This document shows positions 10,101-18,114 of a stretch of DNA of 64,000 bases, in pieces. The stretch lies in NCBI RefSeq assembly GCF_000702605.1, contig NZ_JNIR01000001.1, positions 176,501 to 240,500 on the forward strand, in the 5' to 3' direction. Within the stretch, counting starts at the first letter, position 1; the number at the start of each line of letters is the position of its first letter. The notes under the pieces were generated by a model. That model saw only the letters and a list, made by a program, of their open reading frames with translations. It had not been told where the DNA came from and made no database searches. This stretch comes from Exiguobacterium acetylicum DSM 20416. GTDB lineage: Bacteria; Bacillota; Bacilli; Exiguobacteriales; Exiguobacteriaceae. Both the position numbers and the translations under genes were made by a program.

Positions 10101-10161
10101 CCCTTATGCTGTGAAGGCACTTCATACATGGACAGAGCCGATCAAGGAGGAAGTAAAATGA
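7129..10161 (+). CDS. carB: carbamoyl-phosphate synthase large subunit, arginine operon copy
   Basis: Makes carbamoyl phosphate from bicarbonate, ammonia and two ATP. The 1010-residue protein shows the internal duplication of the family: GSGPIVIGQAAEFDYSG near residue 11 and the parallel GAGPIRIGQGIEFDYCS near residue 552, each heading an ATP-grasp half, followed by a C-terminal allosteric domain. It is somewhat shorter than the roughly 1070 residues of pyrimidine-type enzymes, as in arginine-specific copies. It overlaps carA by 11 nt and argF by ATGA. Confidence 0.97.
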   Translation: MWDKQKVLVIGSGPIVIGQAAEFDYSGTQACQALREAGCEVILMNSNPATIMTDPSTADHVYIEAMTLEKATAIIEQDRPSHLLATVGGQTALNLAMSLEEAGVLEQYGVELLGTSLETIRDGEDRERFKQKMIELAQPLPESQTIESLAELEDFMAVHGVPLVIRPAFTLGGTGGGIAVTKDEARLLAQNGLQASPISQCLVEVSIAGYKEVEYEVMRDSADTTIIVCNMENIDPVGVHTGDSVVFAPIQSISDRMNQQLRTEARKIVSHLGVIGGCNIQFAIHPTEERYFVIEVNPRVSRSSALASKATGYPIAKLATRLALGERLDDCINPVTKETMASFEPTMDYITAKVPCFPFDLFTGSNRTLGTQMKATGESMAMGKTLEEALQKAWRGAGVEQAPLYPTWMRTAEADVLWKEIKAPTDRRLLAMLALLDRKETTVEELVEQTKVQALFVKVLQRLVDQQIKIKMTDISSIKTAKLMGFTDEQIALLTGVSAVDIEKLRKEQGILPVYHMIDTCAGEFKSATPYFYGNWSGQTEVTASTKKKVAVIGAGPIRIGQGIEFDYCSVHAVRALQASGYETIMINNNPETVSTDFEVADRLYVEPLTLEDVMHVLEAEDCQDVLVQFGGQTGIALASGLENAGYHLLGTTADVIDQMEDRERFYQFLDDIGIDRIPGQEVATYEQMIEVATTIGYPVMIRPSYVIGGKGMHIIHDQEQLETIVSELAFPVLVDAYLQGKEIEVDCITDGTTTYVPILMEQLERAGVHSGDSTMILPPVSLNATVQSEIERIAQMIGQQMDYKGAYNIQFVLHDDQVYVLEINPRASRTLPIVAKVTGQPILQWAVQAAVGQAVALPTEQTKLDFHAVKTPVFSTLKLQGVDPKTGPVMRSTGETLQWTTDGLALERFIFDETTKRHLTTRDIIVAGADTEAFGMGVALDETIDWAQCAIFYSHVIEEKASREAALAAGVQVLTEPELAHYHLQATEKSPYAVKALHTWTEPIKEEVK

Positions 10162-11087
10162 AGACGATGCAACAACTGCAACATTTCTTAACGATGGCGG
10201 AACTGACGCCGGAAGCACTGACGGAGCTATTGGCACTCGCGAAAGACATCAAGCATCAGCCGAGTGTCTACCAAAACGCATTAAGCCATAAAAAAGTGGC
10301 CTTATTGTTTGAAAAGGCATCGACGCGAACACGTCTATCGTTTGAGGTGGGTGTCGCCGAACTCGGTGGACATCCGATCGTGCTAAGTGGAGCAGATATG
10401 CAAATCGGGCGGGGGGAGCCGCTCTCAGATACGATTCAAGTCATGAGCCGTTACGTCGATGCCCTGATGATTCGGACGTTCGGTCATGAGATCGTCGACA
10501 CGCTTGCGGCACATGGTACGATTCCAATCATCAATGGATTGACGGATCTACACCATCCGTGCCAAGTCCTTGCTGACTTGCTGACAATCGAAGAGACATT
10601 TGGAACACGATCCGGAAAGATTTTGACATATATCGGGGACGGAAATAACATGGCGCATTCGCTGATGATTGGTGGAGCGCTCAGTGGAATGGAAGTTCGC
10701 ATCTGTGCGCCGGAGGCGTATGCTCCTGATCCACAAATCGTTCATGAGGCACAAGTCATTGCGAAGGAAACGGGTGGAAACATCATCGTCATGACGGATC
10801 CTGAGGAAGCAGCGAGTGGTGCAGACGTCGTGTATACGGATGTCTTCGCGAGTATGGGACAAGAAGAAGAAGCGACGATGCGTCTGCAAGCATTTGAAGG
10901 ATATCAGGTTAATGCCAATATTATGAATCAAGCAAATGATGAAGCTATTTTCTTGCATTGCCTTCCGGCGCATCGCGGGGAGGAAGTCACGGCGGACGTC
11001 ATCGATGGCAAGCAATCTGTCATCTTCGATCAAGCCGAGAATCGCCTCCACGCACAAAAAGCGTTGCTCGTCACATTACTTGGATAA
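10158..11087 (+). CDS. argF: ornithine carbamoyltransferase
   Basis: Transfers the carbamoyl group to ornithine to give citrulline. The 309-residue protein has the carbamoyl-phosphate loop STRTR (residues 55-59), the HPCQVLADL segment near residue 134 and the HCLPAHRGEEV motif near residue 270 that binds ornithine. The start at 10158 is set by AAGGAGG and the ATGA overlap with carB. It is the last gene of the operon and is followed at once by a perfect 16-bp terminator stem. argG and argH are not in this window. Confidence 0.97.
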   Translation: MKTMQQLQHFLTMAELTPEALTELLALAKDIKHQPSVYQNALSHKKVALLFEKASTRTRLSFEVGVAELGGHPIVLSGADMQIGRGEPLSDTIQVMSRYVDALMIRTFGHEIVDTLAAHGTIPIINGLTDLHHPCQVLADLLTIEETFGTRSGKILTYIGDGNNMAHSLMIGGALSGMEVRICAPEAYAPDPQIVHEAQVIAKETGGNIIVMTDPEEAASGADVVYTDVFASMGQEEEATMRLQAFEGYQVNANIMNQANDEAIFLHCLPAHRGEEVTADVIDGKQSVIFDQAENRLHAQKALLVTLLG

Positions 11088-11091
11088 CCAT

Positions 11092-11128
11092 AAAAGACTC
11101 GGTCGCCGATTTGGCGACCGAGTCTTTT
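11092..11128. terminator. bidirectional terminator after argF
   Basis: AAAAGACTCGGTCGCC (11092-11107) pairs perfectly with GGCGACCGAGTCTTTT (11113-11128) around a 5-nt loop. It serves argF on the plus strand and the hydrolase gene on the minus strand. Confidence 0.9.
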
Positions 11129-11144
11129 GGTTGAGCGAAGTTAA

Positions 11145-11951
11145 TCATAATGGCGTCGGGCTAATCGTTCTTCTTGTTCTTTTTTTGATTTGTCGCTTAT
11201 TTTTTTCGTGCAGACGTTTCATGAAAGAGGTCGTTTGCCAAGACGGTGCCCAGTCGGATTCTTTTCCGGCACGGAGTGCGAGGATGTAATCATAGCTCTG
11301 ATGAAGTCGTTCAATCATCTCCGTTCGGACATCACAAATGTGACCGTGTCCGGGTATCAACAGTTTGACTTCATATTCATAAATGAATGACTCGAGTAGC
11401 TCGAGCGTCGTCAAATACTCAGAGGAATCGTGTTCAATCAAGGGGATTTCAACATCGGAAGCATAGTCGCCGCAGACTAACAAGTGGAGTGGCATGACGA
11501 TGAAGGAAAGATGAGTCGATTCATGACCAGGTGTCAAAAAGAAGATCAGCTTCGTCTGACCAATCGTCAAAATCGTTTCAGACTCATGGATGACATGCGT
11601 CACATCTGGAAATAGCACGGGGGAGTCGATGTAAAATTCATCGTTAAAGTCTTGTACGGCTTGGAGCGCTTCTTGTCGGTCGACATCGATGAACGGTTTA
11701 GAAGCGATGACGATGGCATCCGTAAAGGCGTAGGCACCTAAAATATGATCGAAATGGGCATGCGTATAGACAACGTATAACGGTCGTTCGCGACGCACGA
11801 TTTCGACGTCTCGACGAATCGTTGCAATCTCATCGGGAAGCCAACCAGGATCGACGACAATCAGACAATCAGGCGTCTCGATCAATGTTGAGGTCGTTTT
11901 CATGAGTGTACTTTGATAAATCGTCACGCCAGGCATTTTCATCTGAATCAT
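11145..11951 (-). CDS. metallo-beta-lactamase-fold hydrolase
   Basis: A 268-residue soluble protein with the zinc-binding THAHFDH motif (His64, His66, Asp68, His69), a downstream TPGHESTHLS histidine and PGHGH near residue 200, in the order expected of the MBL superfamily. Such proteins include glyoxalase II-like thioesterases, lactonases and nucleases; nothing here fixes the substrate. ATG follows AAAGGAGG by 7 nt. The gene stands alone between the arg terminator and the tRNA-Gly. Confidence 0.85.
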   Translation of the reverse strand: MIQMKMPGVTIYQSTLMKTTSTLIETPDCLIVVDPGWLPDEIATIRRDVEIVRRERPLYVVYTHAHFDHILGAYAFTDAIVIASKPFIDVDRQEALQAVQDFNDEFYIDSPVLFPDVTHVIHESETILTIGQTKLIFFLTPGHESTHLSFIVMPLHLLVCGDYASDVEIPLIEHDSSEYLTTLELLESFIYEYEVKLLIPGHGHICDVRTEMIERLHQSYDYILALRAGKESDWAPSWQTTSFMKRLHEKNKRQIKKRTRRTISPTPL

Positions 11952-12035
11952 ACGAATCCTCCTTTACGAATCTCTATCTATATCGTTGTATACCCAGAAA
12001 TTCGTTGGAATCATCAGCAGAAAAAATAAAAAAAG

Positions 12036-12058
12036 ACGACTCGCACGTCGCGAGTCGC
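12036..12058 (-). terminator. terminator of the tRNA-Gly transcript
   Basis: CGACTCGC (12037-12044) pairs with GCGAGTCG (12050-12057), followed on the minus strand by a long T-run. It lies about 50 nt beyond the tRNA 3' end. Confidence 0.8.
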
Positions 12059-12104
12059 CTGCCCTCTAGAGGGAAATGGTCCTAGACCTATGTTATGTCA
12101 TAAT

Positions 12105-12178
12105 TGGAGCGGGTGAAGAGAATCGAACTCTCGTCATCAGCTTGGAAGGCTGAGGTTTTACCATTAAACTACACCCGC
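12105..12178 (-). tRNA. tRNA-Gly (anticodon TCC)
   Basis: On the minus strand the gene reads GCGGGTG at the 5' end and CACCCGC-TCCA at the 3' end, giving a perfect 7-bp acceptor stem. CAGCC-TTCCAAG-CTG-type anticodon arm carries TCC, the T loop is GTTCGATTC, and CCA is encoded. The tRNA is 74 nt and stands alone rather than in an rRNA-linked cluster. Confidence 0.95.
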
Positions 12179-12347
12179 ATATCGGCTACATGAAATATAG
12201 TAGCATAGCAAAGAGGGCATTTCCATAACTTTTATGAAAAAAAGCAATTTCTTTTAAGATTCGGTGTACAATAATACTAGTTAATCGTTTCCAATGGTAA
12301 TCTTGATTTGCAATATGGGTAAAGTTGGGTAGAGGAGAGAGTGTCTG

Positions 12348-12893
12348 GTGAATGAAGTGCGAGTTTGGAGCGAACAATCGATGGGAAAAGGATGGGAAGC
12401 GATTTGTCACCACCAATTCGATCGTCATCGCTTATTGATAGGAGAGTGGTTCCATAACGTAGGTGTACTTGCTTTTTCCATCAATCAAGATGCGGATTTG
12501 CTACCGGATGTCCTTCCAAACACATTCGATCTGCCGCTCGTCTCGGAACGTGTGCAGCGCATGATTGCGGCATACGCGCCTTTTTCTGTACAATGTCTCA
12601 AGGTACATCTTGAGACGAAGGACGGAGTGGTTCCGTACTATCTTCTCAATCTCTTATCTGTCAGTCGGATCGAACATCTACATACGACGGATGTATTCCG
12701 TCCGATCCCGAGACGACGCGTCTATTTTTTGACAGAACGACGAATCAGCGATTCGATTTGTCCGCACCATTTGATGCGGGATGAACGCACACATCGCATG
12801 TTCGTCTCTGCTCAACTCGCTCGACAATTCGAGCGTATGGCTGTGACGGGTATCCGCTTTGAAGAGATACAACGAATGGAGGAATTCAAATGA
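12348..12893 (+). CDS. Imm11/DUF1629-like putative immunity protein
   Basis: A 181-residue soluble protein. Its C-terminal third (RISDSICPHHLMRD then MFVSAQLARQFERM and TGIRFEEI) resembles the immunity family Imm11/DUF1629, in which a reported value is followed by a 'viSerl...l...gltGv.f' ending; this is from memory of the family and not from a search. GTG at 12348 follows AGAGGAGA by about 9 nt. It overlaps the next gene by ATGA. No polymorphic toxin is seen next to it, so if it is an immunity protein it is an orphan here. Confidence 0.6.
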   Translation: MNEVRVWSEQSMGKGWEAICHHQFDRHRLLIGEWFHNVGVLAFSINQDADLLPDVLPNTFDLPLVSERVQRMIAAYAPFSVQCLKVHLETKDGVVPYYLLNLLSVSRIEHLHTTDVFRPIPRRRVYFLTERRISDSICPHHLMRDERTHRMFVSAQLARQFERMAVTGIRFEEIQRMEEFK

Positions 12894-13309
12894 AACAGTA
12901 CACAGTCGATCATTGGATCACGCTAGAATATCCAAAGGTATTTGAATATCAAGAAGAAGAAACATATGTCAGTTTTTATTCGACGGATGAAAATGCAATG
13001 GGTACGCTCCAATTATCCATCTACGAGTCCGATTCAGAAGAACTGACACCGTATGAGGCGGCGGAACAAGAAATCAACTTGTTGGTAGAAGAGTTCGGCA
13101 TCGAACTGACAGGAGCACTTGAAGTCCGTCGTAATTCAACAAAAGAAGCGTTGCTTGCGGTAGACGGGAAAGAAGAAGATATCTTCTTACGGATCTACGC
13201 GTATTCAGACGGGGAACGGTTAGTCTTGTTGACGTACTCTGCAGAACGCGAGACGCTTGAAATCGAGGAAATCGAAGCGATGATTTCTTCACTGACTTGG
13301 ATTCAATGA
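12890..13309 (+). CDS. small acidic protein, DUF3805/immunity-like
   Basis: A 139-residue, strongly acidic soluble protein without membrane segments, translationally coupled to the gene before it (ATGA at 12890). The pattern of a short amphipathic start (WITLEYPKVFEYQEEE), VSFYS, a GTLQLSIYES strand and a terminal MISSLTW helix recalls DUF3805-type proteins found among immunity repertoires; I cannot confirm membership by eye. The coupling suggests that the two proteins act together. A strong terminator follows. Confidence 0.6.
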   Translation: MKQYTVDHWITLEYPKVFEYQEEETYVSFYSTDENAMGTLQLSIYESDSEELTPYEAAEQEINLLVEEFGIELTGALEVRRNSTKEALLAVDGKEEDIFLRIYAYSDGERLVLLTYSAERETLEIEEIEAMISSLTWIQ

Positions 13310-13327
13310 AGGATACGATAGAAGTGC

Positions 13328-13364
13328 AAAAGGCAGCGGATCGCAAGGATCCGCTGCCTTTTTT
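13328..13364 (+). terminator. terminator after the immunity-like pair
   Basis: AAAGGCAGCGGATC pairs with GATCCGCTGCCTTT around a short GCAAG loop, followed by Ts. It can also act on the opposite strand for the hydrolase gene. Confidence 0.88.
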
Positions 13365-13381
13365 ATATCGATCGGTGTGGC

Positions 13382-14338
13382 TTAAGAAGAACGGGAAGAT
13401 GACTGTTTAGCTGCTGGATTGACTTGTTTATTCAACCAGCTCGCGATATCTGCGAAAACGCGGATACGTTCGAACTCATGGAAGAGCTCGTGACGTAACC
13501 CTCGATAAATCGTCAGCTGTACGGCATCGACACGGACGCGATTATACATATCAAACAAATGATGAATACCCTTTCCATCGAACGCGACCGCGTCATCCCC
13601 ACCAGCAAGCAATAAGAGGGGTAAATGACGTGGATGCTGATAGATGGAAGCAAGTGCGTTGACGAGTTTCGTTGCATGCAAGAGTTCGTGGAAGAACCCT
13701 AATGTGACCGTTTGACCGGACAATGGATCTGCATCATAGCGCATGACGGATTGTGGATCCGAAGAGAGCCAAGCATTTTTAGAAAGCGCTGGGAAGAAGC
13801 GTAAGTTATACCGTCCGAACACGAGTTGTCCAAAACGTTCAGCAGGGTGTGTCGCTGACAGCTGATGGATTTGACGTTCGACGAGTTTTTGACTGACATT
13901 ACCGAGTAAACCTGTACTAGTTGGGGGTCCACTCGCGATGATTCCGGCTACTGTATGGCCGAGTGTTTGACCGATCCGGCGAGCGATCAACGAACCAAAA
14001 CTATGACCGAAAATGAAAACAGGTAACGTCGGATAACGCTCTTTGATGTCAGTGACGAGTTCTTCTGCATCCTGCATCAATTGTTTAAAACCCTGATTCG
14101 GCTCGAGGTGTCCGAGCGTTCCGAGCTGTGCTGCTCGGGTTCCGAAACAGCGTAAGTCTGCGATGATCGTGTGGTAATGATGCGCATAGAGGAATTCTGC
14201 GAATTCCTCATACCGTGCGCCATGCTCCATCATCCCGTGAAAGACGATCACGACTCCTTTAGGATCATGGGCTTCGAGGCTATGCAATGTCGTAGTATAG
14301 CCGTCAGAGGCTATCCAATGTGAATGATCAATCGTCAT
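13382..14338 (-). CDS. alpha/beta hydrolase of the monoacylglycerol lipase/lysophospholipase type
   Basis: A serine hydrolase of 318 residues with the nucleophile elbow GHSFGS near residue 113, an oxyanion-forming VFHGMMEHGARY segment near residue 35, an acid in LLAGGDDAVAFDG near residue 245 and the terminal histidine in YRGLRHELFHE near residue 275. This order fits the serine aminopeptidase/lysophospholipase family (Hydrolase_4). The ATG at 14338 is preferred over one 9 nt upstream because GAGAGG is 9 nt before it. It is adjacent to fhs on the same strand. No signal peptide is seen, so it is probably cytoplasmic. Confidence 0.88.
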   Translation of the reverse strand: MTIDHSHWIASDGYTTTLHSLEAHDPKGVVIVFHGMMEHGARYEEFAEFLYAHHYHTIIADLRCFGTRAAQLGTLGHLEPNQGFKQLMQDAEELVTDIKERYPTLPVFIFGHSFGSLIARRIGQTLGHTVAGIIASGPPTSTGLLGNVSQKLVERQIHQLSATHPAERFGQLVFGRYNLRFFPALSKNAWLSSDPQSVMRYDADPLSGQTVTLGFFHELLHATKLVNALASIYQHPRHLPLLLLAGGDDAVAFDGKGIHHLFDMYNRVRVDAVQLTIYRGLRHELFHEFERIRVFADIASWLNKQVNPAAKQSSSRSS

Positions 14339-14354
14339 GTAACTCATCCTCTCA

Positions 14355-16034
14355 TCAAGAAAGTCCGAATACCTGTCCGTCTTCCGAAACGCCCATATGG
14401 AAGGCGGCAGGAACTGCGGGTAATCCTGGCATCGTTAATACATTCCCAGTCAATGCAACGATGAACCCTGCACCAACCGATGGTCGGATTTCGCGGACCG
14501 TGATCGTGAAGTCTTCGACACGACCATAACGAGCAGGGTCATCGGTTAAAGAAAATGGTGTTTTTGCCATACAAATCGGTAACTCATTCAATCCCATCTC
14601 CGTACACCGTTCGAGTTCGCGAAGCGCTTTGGCTTCAAAATGAACGTCGGCTGCACCGTAGACACGCTTTGCGATACGCTCGATCTTTTGACGAAGCGGT
14701 AAGACGTCAGGATACAGTGGGCGGAACTGGCTCGGTTCCTCAAGAGCTTGCATGACTTCCGTGACGAGTGCTTCGCCGCCAGCCCCCCCTTTACTGAAGA
14801 CCTCACTTTCCGCGACACGAATATTACGATCCTGACACCATTCTAGGATCATGTTCCGTTCTGCTTCCGTGTCAGTGAAGAAACGATTCAAGGCAACGAC
14901 GGCAGGGACGCCGAACAGACTCATCGTCTCGACGTGTTTTTCAAGTAACGCAAGACCATCTGTTAAGGCAGCGAGATTTTCTTCGCTGAGTTGCGTTTTG
15001 TCGACACCACCATGCATCTTCAAGGCACGAACCGTAGCGACGATGACGACGGCATCCGGGTGGAGTCCGCCAATCCGTGATTTGATGTTGAAGAACTTTT
15101 CGGCACCTAAATCAGCTCCGAATCCTGCTTCTGTGACAACGTAATCACTTAGCTTCAGTGCAGTTTGCGTTGCAATCAAAGAGTTACAACCATGTGCGAT
15201 GTTCGCGAACGGTCCACCGTGAATCAGTGCCGGTGTTCCTTCGACGGTTTGAACGAGGTTCGGACGAAACGCATCTTTTAGAAGCAACGTCGCAGCTCCT
15301 GACGCCTGAATATCTTTGACCGTAACCGGCTGTTGATCGTACGTATACGCGACGACGATGCGGCTCAAGCGTCGTTCGAGATCCGTGATAGAGTCTGCTA
15401 GACAGAGGACCGCCATGATCTCGGAAGCGACCGTGATATCGAACCCATCTTGACGCGGTACGCCATGAGCAGGACCACCGAGACCAATCGTGACTTGGCG
15501 CAAGGCACGGTCATTCAAATCAAGAACGCGTTTCCAGACGATACGACGCGGATCGATGCCAAGGATATTACCTTGATGCAGGTGATTGTCGAGCAAGGCA
15601 CTGATTGTATTATGAGCAGATGTGATCGCATGCATATCGCCTGTGAAATGCAGATTGATCTCTTCCATCGGTAGGACTTGGCTATAGCCACCACCACACG
15701 CGCCACCTTTTAAGCCCATCGTTGGACCGAGTGAGGGTTCCCGTAAACAAATCATCGTCTTATGTTTTGCCCGATGCAACGCTTGTCCGAGTCCGACAGT
15801 GACGGTTGATTTTCCTTCACCGGCGGCTGTCGGATTGATGGCAGTGACAAGAATCAGTTTACCGTCAGATTTCGTTGCCAATCGGTTCAACAGTCCGTCT
15901 GTCAACTTCGCTTTATACTTTCCGTACGTATCAAAATCCTCTTCTTGCAAACCAATCCGGTCCGCAATTTCTCGAATCGGGCGTAAGACGGTTTGTTGTG
16001 CGATTTCTAAGTCCGAACGAATGGTCTTTTCCAT
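14355..16034 (-). CDS. fhs: formate-tetrahydrofolate ligase
   Basis: ATP-dependent synthesis of 10-formyl-THF from formate and THF, feeding purine and formyl-Met-tRNA synthesis. The 559-residue protein has the P-loop-like TAAGEGKSTVTVGL near residue 68-82, REPSLGPTMGLKGGACGGGYSQV near residue 98 (family signature 1) and the typical C-terminal PAFHMGVSEDGQVFGL-like end. GAGGGAG precedes the ATG. The link to pyruvate formate-lyase (43 kb), which makes formate, is functional rather than positional. Confidence 0.97.
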   Translation of the reverse strand: MEKTIRSDLEIAQQTVLRPIREIADRIGLQEEDFDTYGKYKAKLTDGLLNRLATKSDGKLILVTAINPTAAGEGKSTVTVGLGQALHRAKHKTMICLREPSLGPTMGLKGGACGGGYSQVLPMEEINLHFTGDMHAITSAHNTISALLDNHLHQGNILGIDPRRIVWKRVLDLNDRALRQVTIGLGGPAHGVPRQDGFDITVASEIMAVLCLADSITDLERRLSRIVVAYTYDQQPVTVKDIQASGAATLLLKDAFRPNLVQTVEGTPALIHGGPFANIAHGCNSLIATQTALKLSDYVVTEAGFGADLGAEKFFNIKSRIGGLHPDAVVIVATVRALKMHGGVDKTQLSEENLAALTDGLALLEKHVETMSLFGVPAVVALNRFFTDTEAERNMILEWCQDRNIRVAESEVFSKGGAGGEALVTEVMQALEEPSQFRPLYPDVLPLRQKIERIAKRVYGAADVHFEAKALRELERCTEMGLNELPICMAKTPFSLTDDPARYGRVEDFTITVREIRPSVGAGFIVALTGNVLTMPGLPAVPAAFHMGVSEDGQVFGLS

Positions 16035-16112
16035 GGTATCGACTCCCTCTTTGATTGGATCTCTCTTTTTTCTAATAGTAGCCTATCTAGTGCGAGTGCG
16101 CCAAAAGAAAAC

Positions 16113-16129
16113 GTTCAATATTTTCCACC
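16113..16129. promoter_or_regulatory. 17-bp element shared with the solute-binding protein promoter
   Basis: GTTCAATATTTTCCACC here is identical to 22043-22059. It ends 71 bp before the permease start codon and is in the gap divergent to fhs. An operator for a common activator is the simplest reading, possibly of the two-component system at 25-27 kb. Confidence 0.5.
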
Positions 16130-16200
16130 CAATGGGTCAAATGGTGACGTGTTCAAGTGTTAGAGAAAGACGTACTGTAGAGTGGAGGAGGGATGAAACA

Positions 16201-17088
16201 ATGACATCTGGACAAAAGAAGTGGAAACGCGGTCTTGATTTTTGGCTCTTCGTCGGACCGGTCTTTCTTGTATTCGCAGTGATCGTGCTTGTACCGTTTT
16301 TCAATGGCGTCATGTATTCGTTCACGGACTGGAACGGTGTGACCGGAGAATTAAATTGGATCGGCTTTGATAACTATGTCCGTCTCTTTACGAGTGACGA
16401 GCAGTTCCAGCAGTCATTTTGGTTGACGACGAAATATACGGTCGTCGCCGTCATCTTAACGAATGTCGTCGGTTTCATCTTGGCGTTCTTATTGACACAA
16501 AATATTCGCACACGTAATTTCTTACGAACGATTTTCTTCATGCCGAACTTAATCGGTGGATTGATCCTCGGGTTCGTTTGGCAGTTCATCTATGTCAAAG
16601 GCTTCGCATCGATCGGTGAATTGACAGGATGGAGTATATTTGAACTTCCATGGTTAGGAGATGCCCGGACAGGATTCTGGGGTATCGTCATCGTTTCGAT
16701 TTGGCAAGGTGGCGGTTACATCATGGTCATCTATATCGCGGCTCTACAAAACGTGCCACAAGAGCTGATTGAAGCAGCAAAAATCGATGGTGCCAATCGT
16801 CTATCGACGTTACGGAACATTACGTTGCCGCTGATCATGCCGTCGGTCACGATTTGTCTGTTCTTGACGATTTCGTGGTCCTTCAAGTTATTCGATACGA
16901 ACTTATCCCTAACGAATGGTGGACCATTCAAATCGACCGAAATGCTTGCTTTAAACATTTACAAAGAATCGTTTACGAATAATAATCTTGGACTCGGATC
17001 AGCGAAGGCAATCATCTTCTTCGTTGTTGTTGCAGCGATTACAGTCACTCAAGTCTATCTGACGAAAAAACGGGAGGTGGAAGCATGA
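16201..17088 (+). CDS. carbohydrate ABC transporter permease, MalF/UgpA type
   Basis: First inner-membrane subunit of a CUT1-type sugar importer: 295 residues, six predicted spans, and the EAA loop reading ELIEAAKIDGANRLSTLRNITLP near residue 195, which contacts the ATPase. The reading frame is open far upstream but ATG at 16201 is chosen because GGAGGAGG sits 9 nt before it. It overlaps the next permease by ATGA. No ATPase gene is in the operon, as in Gram-positives that share one MsmX-type ATPase among sugar importers (established for Bacillus; inferred here). Confidence 0.93.
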   Translation: MTSGQKKWKRGLDFWLFVGPVFLVFAVIVLVPFFNGVMYSFTDWNGVTGELNWIGFDNYVRLFTSDEQFQQSFWLTTKYTVVAVILTNVVGFILAFLLTQNIRTRNFLRTIFFMPNLIGGLILGFVWQFIYVKGFASIGELTGWSIFELPWLGDARTGFWGIVIVSIWQGGGYIMVIYIAALQNVPQELIEAAKIDGANRLSTLRNITLPLIMPSVTICLFLTISWSFKLFDTNLSLTNGGPFKSTEMLALNIYKESFTNNNLGLGSAKAIIFFVVVAAITVTQVYLTKKREVEA

Positions 17089-17972
17089 GTACAGCACAAC
17101 CATTACCCACTCCGCAAGAGGAGAAACCGAAGCGCTCTAAAAAGACGAGAGGTCGTTATTCACTCCGTCTTGGAACGGTCGAACTGGCAGCCTTATTGAT
17201 GGGGCTACTGTACATGATCCCGTTTTATTACGTTGTCTCGAATTCTTTCAAGACGCAGGGCGATATCTTTACGAACACAACGGGTCTACCAAAGGAATGG
17301 ATGACGTCCAACTATTCAGAAGCATGGGAAGCCATGAACTTCGGAAAAGTCTTTTTAAACTCCGTCATCATTACAGTCGGCGCTAACGCGGTCATCATCA
17401 TCTTTTGTTCGATGGCGGCCTGGAAACTCGTCCGGACGAAAACACGCTTGTCGACGATCATCTTTTTCTTATTCGTTGCGGCGATGATCATTCCATTCCA
17501 ATCGATCATGATTCCCTTATCGAAACTGTCTGGTGATCTCGGATTGCAGAACAGTTATTGGGGATTGATTCTGATGTATCTTGGCTTCGGGTCAGGATTA
17601 TCGATTTTCTTATACCATGGATTTATGAAGTCGATTCCAGAAGAAATCGAGGAGGCGGCCATCATTGATGGTTGTTCACAATGGGGTGTGTTCTGGCGCA
17701 TCGTGTTCCCATTACTCAAGCCCATCACGGTGACGATCATCATCTTGAACACGCTTTGGATTTGGAACGATTTCCTACTGCCATCGCTCATGTTACGAGA
17801 CGTCGATTTACGAACGATTCCACTCGCGACGTTCTATTTCTTCGGTCAGTATACGAAGCAGTGGGACTTAGCACTTGCCGGACTCGTCCTCGGGATCATT
17901 CCGTTATTGTTGTTCTTCTTTGCCTTGCAAAAACAGATCATTCAAGGAATTACGAGTGGATCGATCAAATAA
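17085..17972 (+). CDS. carbohydrate ABC transporter permease, MalG type
   Basis: Second membrane subunit of the importer: 295 residues, a basic cytoplasmic N-terminus (KPKRSKKTRGR), six spans and the EAA loop EEIEEAAIIDGCSQWGVFWRIVFPL cut by a family glycine near residue 193. It is translationally coupled to the MalF-type gene and followed by a strong terminator. The lipoprotein that should deliver the substrate lies 4.2 kb away at 22153 rather than next to the permeases, which is unusual. Confidence 0.93.
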   Translation: MSTAQPLPTPQEEKPKRSKKTRGRYSLRLGTVELAALLMGLLYMIPFYYVVSNSFKTQGDIFTNTTGLPKEWMTSNYSEAWEAMNFGKVFLNSVIITVGANAVIIIFCSMAAWKLVRTKTRLSTIIFFLFVAAMIIPFQSIMIPLSKLSGDLGLQNSYWGLILMYLGFGSGLSIFLYHGFMKSIPEEIEEAAIIDGCSQWGVFWRIVFPLLKPITVTIIILNTLWIWNDFLLPSLMLRDVDLRTIPLATFYFFGQYTKQWDLALAGLVLGIIPLLLFFFALQKQIIQGITSGSIK

Positions 17973-17983
17973 TTTTTGTAAGC

Positions 17984-18013
17984 GCGTTCTCGCTTCTGCG
18001 AGAACGCTTTTTT
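17984..18013 (+). terminator. terminator of the permease operon
   Basis: GCGTTCTCGC pairs perfectly with GCGAGAACGC around TTCT, followed by six Ts. Confidence 0.9.
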
Positions 18014-18114
18014 CATGATTCACACGTCAGATTAATCTGACAACTTTTATTTTTTTTGAAAAAAAGTCTTTTCAAACACTTGCGACCTGTTGTACGATGT
18101 TCTCAATTCAATTG

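Noticed and set aside
12062-12073. CCCTCTAGAGGG palindrome near the tRNA-Gly terminator
   Set aside because: A perfect 12-bp palindrome but with no known site match or second copy seen; likely chance or part of the tRNA 3' trailer.
15799-16200. Long N-terminal extension of the MalF-type permease
   Set aside because: The upstream frame overlaps the 5' end of fhs on the other strand; a strong ribosome site before ATG 16201 gives a normal family length.
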